From positions 1-47,732 of the forward strand of contig JAHDXO010000071.1 in the NCBI GenBank assembly GCA_023382975.1: a DNA stretch of 47,732 bases, in the 5' to 3' direction. Source of the stretch: Pirellulaceae bacterium (lineage in GTDB: Bacteria > Planctomycetota > Planctomycetia > Pirellulales > Pirellulaceae). The notes under the pieces were generated by a model. It did no database searches. It worked only from the letters and a program-made list of their open reading frames with translations, and had not been told where the DNA came from. The translations under genes and the position numbers were made by a program. Shown in pieces: positions 1 through 7,763 of this stretch; position 1 is the stretch's first letter, and each line of letters opens with the position of its first letter.

Positions 1-2
1 GC

Positions 3-230
3 GACTCCGGAATTGGGGCGTTATTCGGCCCCGCGGCCAGCGGACGCGGGCCACTCGGCGGACGCGGGCCACTGTTGGTCGACCGAGCACTCGACGACCT
101 GCTACAGGACGACCTGCGGGTCAGCGGCGACGTCCAGCAGCGCGACGAGGAGGATGAGCTCCGGCTGTTGGCGACCGGTCGCAGCGGTTCCCAAGACCTC
201 GAAAGCGACGCATTTTTCGCGCAACTCTAG
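3..230 (+). CDS. C-terminal end of an unrecognised protein (5' truncated by window)
   Basis: An open frame runs from the window edge to a TAG stop at 228-230, giving 75 residues with no start inside the window. The tail is strongly acidic (runs such as DRALDDLLQDDL and QQRDEEDELRLL) and ends in FFAQL. The composition looks like a real cytoplasmic protein end, whereas the other two forward frames read as Arg/Ser/Thr-rich noise. I do not recognise a family. The missing upstream part is needed to name it. Confidence 0.4.
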   Translation, partial: DSGIGALFGPAASGRGPLGGRGPLLVDRALDDLLQDDLRVSGDVQQRDEEDELRLLATGRSGSQDLESDAFFAQL

Positions 231-693
231 GACACCAACCTGAGACTCCGGTCGGAGAGCGGTTGGGATGCTCCCAGAAGAGAAATGCCAATTGGCACCC
301 TCGCTGACGGATCACCGCTGCTCAGCAACTCTCAGGGCAGCGTTCCCCGCGTGTGACTCCGAGCATAAGTATCGGCACTTGGGAATATATCTCCCGCTTC
401 GAGCGTCTTATCTTCCAGACGCTGCCAGAAAATTCTCATGAATTTATCCAGGCGACGATCCGTCTCATATTCAGGTGGCGGCAATGCCGTAACGAGGATT
501 CTGAACAGGAGACATCGAAGGTGATGTTCTTGTGGTCGAGTCTCAAACACGAACAGCGCATTGATGCGTGTTTTGCCGGACAACCGGCGAATACGTCCCC
601 CGCGCGCTGCTTGCGTCTGTGACACTCGGCCTCGCCAACAGAGCGAGCTTTTCAAAGCCCGGTGTCCACAAGATGCCGGGCTTTTTGCGTTGA
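231..693. other. Gene-poor stretch
   Basis: Both strands contain only short open frames with no recognisable motif and no convincing ribosome-binding site. The one clear element is the hairpin at 654-686, listed separately. The base composition is more AT-rich between about 340 and 560 than in neighbouring genes, consistent with non-coding or decayed sequence. Confidence 0.5.
654..686 (+). terminator. Rho-independent terminator
   Basis: A perfect 9-bp inverted repeat, AAAGCCCGG (654-662) and CCGGGCTTT (676-684), is followed by further T residues on the plus strand. The flanking A-run on the left means it could also work on the minus strand. There is no clear gene directly upstream. It may end transcription of something decayed in the gene-poor stretch. 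Confidence 0.6.
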
Positions 694-787
694 TGGGCTG
701 GTAGCTGAGACGCGGGCACCGACGCGAAACGTAGGTCGGCACCGGTCTGAGGAGCCGGAGACGAGGATTCGAGCGTCTCCCAGCCCA
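694..787 (+). pseudogene. tRNA-like structured element (degenerate, type II size)
   Basis: The ends pair as a perfect 8-bp stem, TGGGCTGG (694-701) with CCAGCCCA (780-787). Inside are a CCGAC/GTCGG stem and a 7-bp GGAGACG/CGTCTCC stem whose loop carries ATTCGAG, resembling a T loop. The overall 94 nt matches a long-variable-arm tRNA. The anticodon loop is too large and the T arm has non-standard geometry, so I read it as a decayed tRNA or another small structured RNA, not a working tRNA. Confidence 0.3.
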
Positions 788-813
788 CTGGGATGATTGT
801 TGACGCCGATTGT

Positions 814-885
814 GCCCCGTCCAACGGAGCGGCGCTGGGACTACGAATCCCGGCTGGGTTTGGGTTCGACTCCCCCACGGGGTAC
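814..885 (+). pseudogene. Degenerate tRNA-Arg(ACG)-like element
   Basis: The acceptor stem GCCCCGT (814-820) pairs with ACGGGGT (877-883). An anticodon arm TGGGA-CTACGAA-TCCCG (836-852) would display anticodon ACG at 843-845. A T loop TTCGACT (865-871) sits in a stem with only three good pairs. The region between acceptor and anticodon stems is only 15 nt, too short for a normal D arm. A full tRNA is therefore unlikely; this looks like a relic, possibly of an old tRNA array or attachment site. Confidence 0.35.
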
Positions 886-1107
886 TTGATCAAACATGGC
901 GAAGCGAATGGCAGCCTAATCTTTCACTTAATCTGCCCGCCCACGAGGAAGTACAAGGAGATTACCCTTGCGTTCGCGCCGCTCGATGGCAATGGCATCG
1001 CGACATCCGCAAAGGATCTCGGTGTGGGGATTGGCGGCGTGGTAGGCGGATACGCCTACAACAAGAGCGGCAGCAAGGCAATTGAAGGCTCCGTGTTCGA
1101 TGTGTAA
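886..1107 (+). other. Possible decayed small reading frame
   Basis: The frame is open from 793 through the tRNA-like element to a stop at 1105-1107. The part after the element reads protein-like, with a glycine-zipper-like stretch (GVGIGGVVGGYAYN) near its end. There is no plausible start codon after 886 and no ribosome-binding site. It may be the 3' remnant of a lost gene, or chance. I do not recognise the family. Confidence 0.2.
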
Positions 1108-1311
1108 CGGCGGACCTGTCGATGGAAGATCTCCCGCGATATTGGAGACCTTCGGTTGGCGGAGTGACGCGATTGATCATCACGGTTCAAACGATCATTG
1201 CCACAAACCGAGCCAGCGTTTGTGCGGACGGCCGAGAGGAGCCGTTCATTAGAGACATCGACATGGCCAAGTGAGGGACATGAAGTCGGACCGGCCAAGG
1301 CCAAGAAACGC

Positions 1312-1349
1312 GAAAACCCGCGGCTCTCTTTGGGAAAACGCGGGTTTTC
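1312..1349 (-). terminator. Terminator after tRNA-Val
   Basis: GAAAACCCGCG (1312-1322) and CGCGGGTTTTC (1339-1349) form a perfect 11-bp stem with a 16-nt loop. The minus-strand 3' arm contains the T tract. It lies 16 nt beyond the 3' end of the tRNA-Val gene and on the same strand, so it is the natural end of that transcript. Confidence 0.75.
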
Positions 1350-1365
1350 TGGGGTTTCAACCGAG

Positions 1366-1439
1366 TGGGCGATGAGGGGCTCGAACCCCCGACTTCCGCC
1401 TTGTAAGGGCGGCGCTCTAGCCAACTGAGCTAATCGCCC
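1366..1439 (-). tRNA. tRNA-Val (anticodon UAC)
   Basis: A full cloverleaf reads on the minus strand: acceptor GGGCGAT pairs with ATCGCCC, the D arm begins AGCTCAG, the anticodon stem CCGCC/GGCGG closes the loop CTTACAA (anticodon TAC, Val), and the T arm GGGGG-TTCGAGC-CCCTC follows (T loop TTCGAGC) with discriminator A. The CCA tail is not encoded. It sits 66 nt downstream of the pseudouridine synthase gene in the same orientation, with its own -10-like box at 1455-1460. Confidence 0.95.
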
Positions 1440-1454
1440 GGCCGTGTTGCGCGT

Positions 1455-1460
1455 ATTGTA
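1455..1460 (-). promoter_or_regulatory. Likely -10 box for tRNA-Val
   Basis: TACAAT on the minus strand lies about 15 nt before the mature tRNA 5' end, the right place for a sigma-70 -10 element with a short 5' leader. The -35 region is poor, so read-through from the upstream operon is also possible. Confidence 0.35.
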
Positions 1461-1505
1461 ACCCGAAGCGTTGGCGAGGAAAACACCTCGATCCGACGAA
1501 CGTGC

Positions 1506-2501
1506 TCAAACGGTGAGCGAGCGGTGCTCGATCAGCTTGTCGAGCACCCGCTGCATGTCGGCGGGGATGGGCGCAGTGAATTCGATCGGGACGCCGGTGG
1601 CGGGGTGGATCAGTTTCAGTCTCTGGGCGTGGAGCGCTTGGCGTTCCAGCAGGACGGGTCCGTCCTCGCGGCCGGTAAGGATCTCGCCCAGAGTGATCTG
1701 CGATCGGCCGCCGTACAGTCGGTCGCACAGGACGGGACAGCCGATGTGGGCCAAGTGCAAGCGTATCTGGTGCGTTCGCCCCGTCTTCGGCAGCACGCGG
1801 ACCAAGGCTAGGCCGCGGAAGCGACGTTCGACGTGATAAAACGTCCGCGCTTCGCGAGCCGTCGGATGGGTCGTGCGAATGGCCATTTTTTCGCGTTGGT
1901 AGGGATGCGCGCCGATGGGCAGATCGATCAAGTCGCTGTCACGATCGGGCACGCCCCAGACGATGGCCGTGTACTGCTTCTCGACCGTCCGCTGCTCGAA
2001 TTGAGCGGACAGCGCCAGGTGCGTCGCATCGTCCTTGGCCATCACGATCACGCCGCTGGTGTCCCGGTCCAAACGATGGACGATGCCGGGCCGCGTGCTG
2101 CCGCCCACTCCGCTAAGCTGCTCGAAGCGATAGGCCAAGGCGGCGGCGAGCGTACCGCTCCAGTGCCCGCGCGCCGGATGGACGACCATTCCCGGCGGCT
2201 TGTTGACGACGATCAGGACATCGTCCTCGTACAGCACGTCCAGCGGGATCTCTTCCGGCTTGGTACCATGCTGAGGCGAGTCGGGCAGCCGAACTGCGAT
2301 GCGTTCGCCCTGCCTCAGACGATGCGCCGCTTTGACCGGGCGATCACCAACCGTGACGTACTCTTTATTGATCGCGCGGCGCAACTGAACCCGACTGTAC
2401 CGTGTCAATCTGGCTGCCAGGAATGCGTCCAACCGCAACCCGACGTCCTCGGCCTCGACCATCAACGTGATCGGTTCCTCGCGCAGCGGATCAAGACTCA
2501 T
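1506..2501 (-). CDS. rluD: RluD/RluA-family rRNA pseudouridine synthase
   Basis: This 331-residue protein isomerises specific uridines in 23S rRNA to pseudouridine in the cytoplasm. An S4-like RNA-binding domain spans about residues 17-75 (GLRLDAFLAARL). The catalytic domain carries the family motif HRLDRDTSG at 142-150, with D145 as the expected catalytic aspartate, plus the conserved RTHQIR segment. Length and motif order fit RluD/RluA; the exact target uridines cannot be read from sequence. The start ATG overlaps the stop of the upstream TPR gene by 4 nt (ATGA), so the two are translationally coupled. tRNA-Val lies downstream on the same strand. Antisense frames over the gene are shadows. 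Confidence 0.92.
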   Translation of the reverse strand: MSLDPLREEPITLMVEAEDVGLRLDAFLAARLTRYSRVQLRRAINKEYVTVGDRPVKAAHRLRQGERIAVRLPDSPQHGTKPEEIPLDVLYEDDVLIVVNKPPGMVVHPARGHWSGTLAAALAYRFEQLSGVGGSTRPGIVHRLDRDTSGVIVMAKDDATHLALSAQFEQRTVEKQYTAIVWGVPDRDSDLIDLPIGAHPYQREKMAIRTTHPTAREARTFYHVERRFRGLALVRVLPKTGRTHQIRLHLAHIGCPVLCDRLYGGRSQITLGEILTGREDGPVLLERQALHAQRLKLIHPATGVPIEFTAPIPADMQRVLDKLIEHRSLTV

Positions 2502-3622
2502 GGCGTCGGGTTCGGATCTGCCGGGACGAGCGGCGTCGGTTCCTCGCCCGCGGACTCCGGCGGAACGGGCGGCTGCTCGGGCGTCGTTTCCGCTTCGGCC
2601 GGTTTCTCGGGCTCGGCGGGCGGAGTTGGTTCGGCGGGCGCTTCGGGCTCGGGCTTCACAGGCTCGGCGGGCATCTCCGGTTCAGCAGGCGACTCGGGTT
2701 CGGGCTTGGCCGACTCCGCCGGCGGAGCTGGCTCTGGCTTCTCCGATTCCGCGGGCTCCTTGGGTTCGGCCGGCTCGGATTCACTGGGCGCGCCGGGATC
2801 GGCCGGCGTCGTTGGCTCAGCAGGCGTCTCCGGCTCCGTCGTGGCCTCGGATTCCATCGGTTCGGTCGGCGGTGGCGACTCCGGCTCGATTGGAGGCTCG
2901 AACACGGGCGTGGAACTGCCGGGGAACGAAAGGTCGGGGCGGTTTGGCAGGAAATCCAAATCGTCGGGAACATTTGGATCGAAGCCTCCCGCTCCCGATT
3001 CCGGTTGAGGTGGCTCCTGCCGTTCGAACCAGGCGTACCAGCGCTCGGTCGAATTCTGCGATAGATCGTCGAATCGGCCCTTGGCGTCACGTCCCAGGGA
3101 AGAATTCCCCTCGGCTTGGAAGACTTTCTCGTAGTAGCCGCGGGCCTTCTCGATTTCCGCCAGCGTTTCGTAGGTTTGCGCCAGTCCGTAGCGAGCCCGG
3201 TTAAGCAGCATGGGCTGACGCGCGGCCGCTTGTTCGACCGCCTTGTAGTGCTTTTCCGCACTGCGAAGCGACGTCTCCGCCTCGTCCCGATCGGAGAACA
3301 TCTGTCCCGCGCCAGTGGCCAACAGAATGTCACCCGCTGCCTGCTCGGCCCACAGCGCGGCCGGGTTTCCGCTGTGCAGTCGCGCGACCTCGCCCAGGGC
3401 CTTCGGGTCGCGTTGAGCGAAAGCCTGGAAATAGTCGCTCCAGCCTGCGCCGGCGCGAGCCAGTCGCTGGTTGTTCGCGTAGATTCCCACAACCACCAAA
3501 ACCAGGACGGCGAGAATTCCTAAACCGATCTGTCTCGCATAGGGCTGGATGCGTTGCATGTAGACGCCGAGCGTATCGGCCAATTCGTTGGTCTGCAATT
3601 CGTGACGGTGTTGGGATTTCAT
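2498..3622 (-). CDS. Membrane-anchored TPR protein with Pro/Glu-rich tail
   Basis: I place the start at MKSQHRHELQ (374 residues). The frame stays open upstream but those residues look non-coding. A short cytoplasmic N-terminus is followed by one membrane helix at about residues 33-52 (IGLGILAVLVLVVVGIYA). A helical region follows whose repeats resemble TPRs (RYGLAQTYETLAEIEKARGY), as in YfgM/YbgF-like tetratricopeptide proteins. The last ~140 residues are a low-complexity run of PAEP/PESE/KPEP units rich in Pro, Glu and Ala, likely an extended periplasmic linker. The role is unknown; scaffolding is an inference. It overlaps rluD by 4 nt, and a good promoter lies about 230 nt upstream. Confidence 0.75.
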   Translation of the reverse strand: MKSQHRHELQTNELADTLGVYMQRIQPYARQIGLGILAVLVLVVVGIYANNQRLARAGAGWSDYFQAFAQRDPKALGEVARLHSGNPAALWAEQAAGDILLATGAGQMFSDRDEAETSLRSAEKHYKAVEQAAARQPMLLNRARYGLAQTYETLAEIEKARGYYEKVFQAEGNSSLGRDAKGRFDDLSQNSTERWYAWFERQEPPQPESGAGGFDPNVPDDLDFLPNRPDLSFPGSSTPVFEPPIEPESPPPTEPMESEATTEPETPAEPTTPADPGAPSESEPAEPKEPAESEKPEPAPPAESAKPEPESPAEPEMPAEPVKPEPEAPAEPTPPAEPEKPAEAETTPEQPPVPPESAGEEPTPLVPADPNPTP

Positions 3623-3856
3623 TTCCGCGGGCGATCCATGCTGTAGGTTGACTGCCCAAAACGGGACGGGCCCAGGTCTGATGTCTTGCAAAGCACCCGA
3701 TGGCCGCAATGAGCCTCGTGGTGCGCGTCCCGGTTGCGGAGCAGTCTCCAAGGGTGAATGGGCAAGGCCAGAGAACTGCTGTCCCGACCGACTTGGTGAA
3801 TCGGATCGTCGATCCGTTCGCGGCACGGCACACACCGGTTCTCGCCGAATTGCGCA

Positions 3857-3886
3857 AGTATAGAAGTGGTGGAGGGATAGCGTCAA
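3857..3886 (-). promoter_or_regulatory. Sigma-70-type promoter for the TPR/rluD operon
   Basis: On the minus strand, TTGACG (3881-3886) and TATACT (3857-3862) are separated by 18 nt, both close to consensus. Transcription would start near 3850, leaving a leader of about 230 nt before the TPR gene start at 3622. This supports the downstream start codon. The remaining intergenic DNA up to the helicase gene at 4072 shows no other convincing element. Confidence 0.6.
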
Positions 3887-4071
3887 TAGCGGCGCTGCCG
3901 CCTCTTTCCCGGTCGGTGTCCAATCGCTACGATTTCGCCCTGTCGCACCGCCTGTAGGCCGAATCGAAGGCTGCCCGCAGCGGAAGCGAGGTCTGGGGAC
4001 AATCCGCCCGAAACCGCTGCGATGGTGTATCCCAGGGCCGCAGTCGGCGTAGTTCTTGTACCAAGGTTGCC

Positions 4072-6063
4072 ATGGATCTCAATCCACCCCAAAAACAGGC
4101 GGTCGAAACGCTTTCGGGCCCGTTGCTGGTGCTAGCGGGGGCTGGCACGGGCAAGACTCGCGTGGTGACCTTTCGGATCGCCAATTTGATCCGCCATCGG
4201 ATCGAGCCGGGCCGCATTCTGGCCGTGACGTTTACCAACAAGGCGGCGGCCGAGATGCAGGAGCGGATCGGCGGCCTGCTGGGAAAACGCCTGAAAGAAC
4301 GGCCGGTCACGTCCACGTTCCATTCGCACTGCGTGAAGATCCTGCGGCGACACATCCGCCATCTTGGCTATCCGGAACGCTTCGCGATCTATGACCGGGG
4401 CGACCAGGAGAGCATCGCCCGCAACGTATTGCGGGAGATCCGCGTACCGAACGAGACGCTACGTCCGGGGGATCTATTGTCGCTGGTCAGCGGTTGGAAA
4501 TCCCGCTCGGTGATGCCAGCGGACGCGGCCCGCCTGGCCCAGACCGACAAGGAGCATCTGGCCTCGATGGCCTATCGCCGCTACCAGCAGGCGTTGAAGA
4601 ATGCCGGAGCGGTCGACTTCGACGATCTGCTGCTTTGCACCGAGCAGTTGTTTCGCGAGCATCCCGAAGCGCTGCGCGACGAGGCGGATCGCTTCGACCA
4701 CCTGCTGATCGACGAGTACCAGGACACCAACGGCAGCCAGTACCGCATCGTCAAGGCGCTGGCGTCCGACCACCGCAATCTGTGTGTGGTGGGGGACGAC
4801 GACCAGTCGATCTACGGTTGGCGAGGCGCCGAAGTCGAGCACATTCTGCGATTCCGCGAGGACTGGCCCGACGCCCGCGTCGTCCGACTCGAAGACAACT
4901 ACCGGTCCACGTCCGCGATCCTCGAACTGGCCAATCGGTTGATCCGCTTCAACAAGGTACGGCACGACAAAGTGCTGCGAGCCGCGCGGCACGGGGGCGA
5001 GCGTCCGCGAGTGCTCCAGTTTCCCGACGAGAATGCCGAAGCGCGCAGCGTCGTCGACGAAATCCGTCGCTTCGTCGAGAGCCAACAGCTCGAACCGCGC
5101 CAGTTCGCGATCCTGTTCCGCACCAACGAGCAGACGCGGGCATTCGAGACCGAGTTGCGGCGCGCGAAACTGCCTTATGTGCTGGTGGGCGGCATGTCGT
5201 TTTTCGACCGCAAGGAAGTGCGCGACATCCTGGCGTACCTCAAAGTGCTGGCCGTTCCGCAGGACGAGGTTTCACTGCTGCGGATCATCAACACGCCGCC
5301 GCGCGGCATCGGATCCCGATCGGTTGAACTACTGATGAATGCCGCGGTCAGCGAGGGCCGCAATCTGTGGGAGATCCTGCAGAATCCCGGCTGCTTGCCC
5401 GCGCCCAGTCGTCCGGCCGTCACCGGCTTCGCCCGGATGATCCAGCAGCATGGCCAGCGATTGAAGGCCGGTCAGATGGTCGACGTCGCTCGGCAGTTGA
5501 TCACTGAGATCAACTACGAGGGCGAACTCGCCCGAGTCTATCACGACGCCAACGAACAGCAGGCTCGCTGGGATTCGGTCCAGGAGGTGATCAACGCCCT
5601 GGGCGCGTACCAACAACAGGCCAAGAAGCCGAACCTGCTCGACTTCCTGGACGAAGTGACGCTGGGCGACCGCGAATTCGACAACGAGAAGGAAAAACAG
5701 TTGCGGCGCAACGCCATCGTGCTGATGACGCTGCACAGCGCCAAGGGGCTGGAGTTCCCTCACGTCTATCTGGTCGGCATGGAAGAAGGTATTCTGCCGC
5801 ACCATCGCAGCTTGGGAGACAACGAGAGCGGCGTCGACGAAGAACGCCGCCTGTGCTACGTCGGCGTCACCCGCGCCCAGGACCGGCTGTCCATGTCATT
5901 TCCATTGACTCGCATGAAATGGGGTAAACCGCGTGACACAGTCCCCAGTCGATTCCTGTACGAACTGACGGGCCAAGCCGAAGATCCCCAGCAGATCGCC
6001 CGACGCCAACAATCGATTCGCCAAGACACAGCCCGCCGCCGCCGACCCAGGAAAGGGAGGTGA
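4072..6063 (+). CDS. pcrA: UvrD/PcrA/Rep-type ATP-dependent DNA helicase
   Basis: A superfamily 1A 3'-5' DNA helicase of 663 residues, acting in repair and replication restart. Motifs appear in order: Walker A AGAGTGKT at 23-30, FTNKAAAEM (motif Ia), Walker B DEYQDTN at ~214-220, VGDDDQSIYGWRGA (motif III), DNYRST (IV), TLHSAKGLEF (V) and EERRLCYVGVTRA (VI). The length fits PcrA/Rep and is shorter than E. coli UvrD. The C-terminus is basic (ARRRRPRKGR). PcrA, Rep and UvrD cannot be separated with certainty by eye; pcrA is the best guess. The start ATG lies close to the beginning of conserved sequence. It is transcribed divergently from the TPR/rluD operon and convergently with the pentapeptide gene. 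Confidence 0.93.
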   Translation: MDLNPPQKQAVETLSGPLLVLAGAGTGKTRVVTFRIANLIRHRIEPGRILAVTFTNKAAAEMQERIGGLLGKRLKERPVTSTFHSHCVKILRRHIRHLGYPERFAIYDRGDQESIARNVLREIRVPNETLRPGDLLSLVSGWKSRSVMPADAARLAQTDKEHLASMAYRRYQQALKNAGAVDFDDLLLCTEQLFREHPEALRDEADRFDHLLIDEYQDTNGSQYRIVKALASDHRNLCVVGDDDQSIYGWRGAEVEHILRFREDWPDARVVRLEDNYRSTSAILELANRLIRFNKVRHDKVLRAARHGGERPRVLQFPDENAEARSVVDEIRRFVESQQLEPRQFAILFRTNEQTRAFETELRRAKLPYVLVGGMSFFDRKEVRDILAYLKVLAVPQDEVSLLRIINTPPRGIGSRSVELLMNAAVSEGRNLWEILQNPGCLPAPSRPAVTGFARMIQQHGQRLKAGQMVDVARQLITEINYEGELARVYHDANEQQARWDSVQEVINALGAYQQQAKKPNLLDFLDEVTLGDREFDNEKEKQLRRNAIVLMTLHSAKGLEFPHVYLVGMEEGILPHHRSLGDNESGVDEERRLCYVGVTRAQDRLSMSFPLTRMKWGKPRDTVPSRFLYELTGQAEDPQQIARRQQSIRQDTARRRRPRKGR

Positions 6064-6144
6064 CCGCCCCCCGATCGCGTCGGCGTCCGCGTGACGTGCG
6101 GAGCAGTCTACGGGCCCCAGGAATGCGAGAGCGACGAACGACGA

Positions 6145-6792
6145 TCAACCCCAGAACTGCCACCAGGACCGTTTCGGCTTCTTGGCCACCTGCTGGGCGC
6201 CGCGGCGTCCGATGACGCCGGTGGCGCGGGCGTTGTGGAACTGATCCGGTGTGTAGTGCGCTCCGCTCAGGTCGGCCCCCAGCAGGTTGGCGCCGTCCAG
6301 CTTGGCTTTGCTCAGATCGGCGGAAACCAGCACCGCACCGTTCAGTTTCGACCCCCGCAGGTCGGCCTGGTACAGGTCGGTCTTGCTCAGATTACCTCGC
6401 AAGTCCGCCACACTCAGGTCGGCGTTGGCCAGCTTCGATCCCGTGAAATCGCACTGCGCAAGGTGGGCATAGCGGAACACCGACTTGGAAAAATCGGCTT
6501 CGTGGGCGTGCGAACCTTCCAGGTTGGCTTCCGTAAAATCGCATTCGGTGGCGACCACTTTGTCGAGAATGGCTCCTCCGAGACTGGCTTCGTAGAAACT
6601 GACTTTTTGACACTGCGCGCCGGTGAAGTCGGCCTTGCGCAGATCGGCATTGCGGAAATTCGCTCCGGCCAGATTGCGAGCAGAGAAGTCCGCCCCGGCC
6701 AGTTTGACACCGGCCAACGACTGACCCTCCAACGAATCGGCATCCACGCAATGCAAGACTTCGCCCGAAACTTTGTGTTTGATCTCGATCAC
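6145..6792 (-). CDS. Pentapeptide-repeat protein
   Basis: Of its 215 residues, most from about 25 to 180 are tandem A(D/N)LxX pentapeptides (for example AGADFSARNLAGANFRNADL), which fold as a right-handed quadrilateral beta-helix. A short non-repeat N-terminal part (MIEIKHKVSGEVLHCVDADS) precedes them, and the C-terminus is basic and aromatic (KKPKRSWWQFWG), a possible membrane- or partner-binding tail. There is no signal peptide. The gene lies 23 nt downstream of the response-regulator/ATPase gene on the same strand, so co-transcription is likely. The function is unknown; some pentapeptide proteins mimic DNA and protect gyrase, but nothing here shows that specifically. Confidence 0.85.
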   Translation of the reverse strand: MIEIKHKVSGEVLHCVDADSLEGQSLAGVKLAGADFSARNLAGANFRNADLRKADFTGAQCQKVSFYEASLGGAILDKVVATECDFTEANLEGSHAHEADFSKSVFRYAHLAQCDFTGSKLANADLSVADLRGNLSKTDLYQADLRGSKLNGAVLVSADLSKAKLDGANLLGADLSGAHYTPDQFHNARATGVIGRRGAQQVAKKPKRSWWQFWG

Positions 6793-6815
6793 GGTTCACC
6801 TTCCCAAGACGGACG

Positions 6816-7718
6816 TCACCCTTCGCGCCGCTTCACCATTGTGACTTCGTTTCCCGTCGCGTTGAAAGTCACTTCGTCCATGAACGACTGCATCAGCAAC
6901 AACCCGTGCCCGCCTTCGCGTTCCAAGACGTCCGGATCGCCCGGCTTGGGCACTTGGGATGTATCGAAGCCCTTTCCTTCGTCCCGGATCACGAACCGAG
7001 CCGCTTCGGGCGACATTTGGACGTCGAAGAAAATCTTGCGGCTGCTGTAAGGCAGTTCGGCCAATCGCTGGTCGACCAAAGTCGTCCCCTGGCCGCTCAG
7101 CAGCAATTCGCGAGTGCTCAACATCTCCGCGGCGCTGATCTCCAGATTGCCGCGGTATAGCGCGTTGAGCAGCGCGTGCTCCAGTGCCAACCCGACTCGG
7201 ATCCGACTGGTCGAATCGCACAACTGGATGCCCGCCATCATCTGCAACAGCAGATTGATCAAGGGATCGATCAGCGCCACCTCGTTGCGCAACTCGAACA
7301 CGAATTCGTTTCGCTTCAAGCAACTCAGCAGGATCTCGTAACTGCGGTCGACCTCGGCGGCGTGCAGCACCTGAGCGACCTCGTCCACCAACCGTTCATG
7401 GATCTGCGATTTGGGCACGTAACCAGCCGCGCCGTCCTCGAGAGCTTCGATCGCCAACGCGTCCGTGCCCTGGCCCGTCATCAGGATGACCGGCGTTCCG
7501 GGATAATGGATGCGAACGGCTCGCACCAATTGCAGCCCATCCATTTCGGGCATCATCATGTCGGTCAGCACCAAGTCGTACTGCTCGCCGGCTTCCAACC
7601 GCCGGACCGCCTCCCTGCCGTTCGGAACGGTGTCGACCTCGAACTCCGCCTCTTCGAGCAGACCGCGGATATGGACGATCTGCGTCTGGCTGTCCTCTGC
7701 TACCAGGATACGTGTCAT
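6816..7718 (-). CDS. Response regulator fused to RsbW-like histidine-kinase-type ATPase
   Basis: This 300-residue protein has two domains. Residues ~3-120 are a CheY-like receiver: the acidic pair is in LVAEDSQ, the phospho-acceptor Asp in LVLTDMMMPEMDG, followed by the conserved Thr in LMTGQG and Lys in VPKSQ. Residues ~150-300 are a GHKL/HATPase domain of the anti-sigma serine-kinase kind, with N-box-like LEHALLNALYRGNL, G1-like RDEGKGFD and G2-like GGHGLLLM. Such fusions are known to control partner-switching (anti-sigma/anti-anti-sigma) signalling; here that role is inferred. No STAS-domain partner or sigma factor is visible next to it. The pentapeptide gene follows 23 nt downstream. Confidence 0.85.
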   Translation of the reverse strand: MTRILVAEDSQTQIVHIRGLLEEAEFEVDTVPNGREAVRRLEAGEQYDLVLTDMMMPEMDGLQLVRAVRIHYPGTPVILMTGQGTDALAIEALEDGAAGYVPKSQIHERLVDEVAQVLHAAEVDRSYEILLSCLKRNEFVFELRNEVALIDPLINLLLQMMAGIQLCDSTSRIRVGLALEHALLNALYRGNLEISAAEMLSTRELLLSGQGTTLVDQRLAELPYSSRKIFFDVQMSPEAARFVIRDEGKGFDTSQVPKPGDPDVLEREGGHGLLLMQSFMDEVTFNATGNEVTMVKRREG

Positions 7719-7763
7719 TTGGCATTCCCCATTGTTGCTGGTGGTCGAAACCCGCGGAGATGT

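Noticed and set aside
543..893. 116-codon minus-strand open frame with VGESNPNPAGIRSPS-like text
   Set aside because: This text is what tRNA-like sequence gives when translated; it overlaps the two tRNA-like elements and lacks a ribosome-binding site.
2530..2900. Repetitive GGCTCGGC-like DNA
   Set aside because: It encodes the PAEP-type low-complexity tail of the TPR protein; there is no constant repeat/spacer pattern.
1833..3008. Long plus-strand open frame opposite rluD and the TPR gene
   Set aside because: It is the antisense shadow of the Pro/Glu-rich tail and rluD; its product is a GSAG low-complexity string with no start signal.
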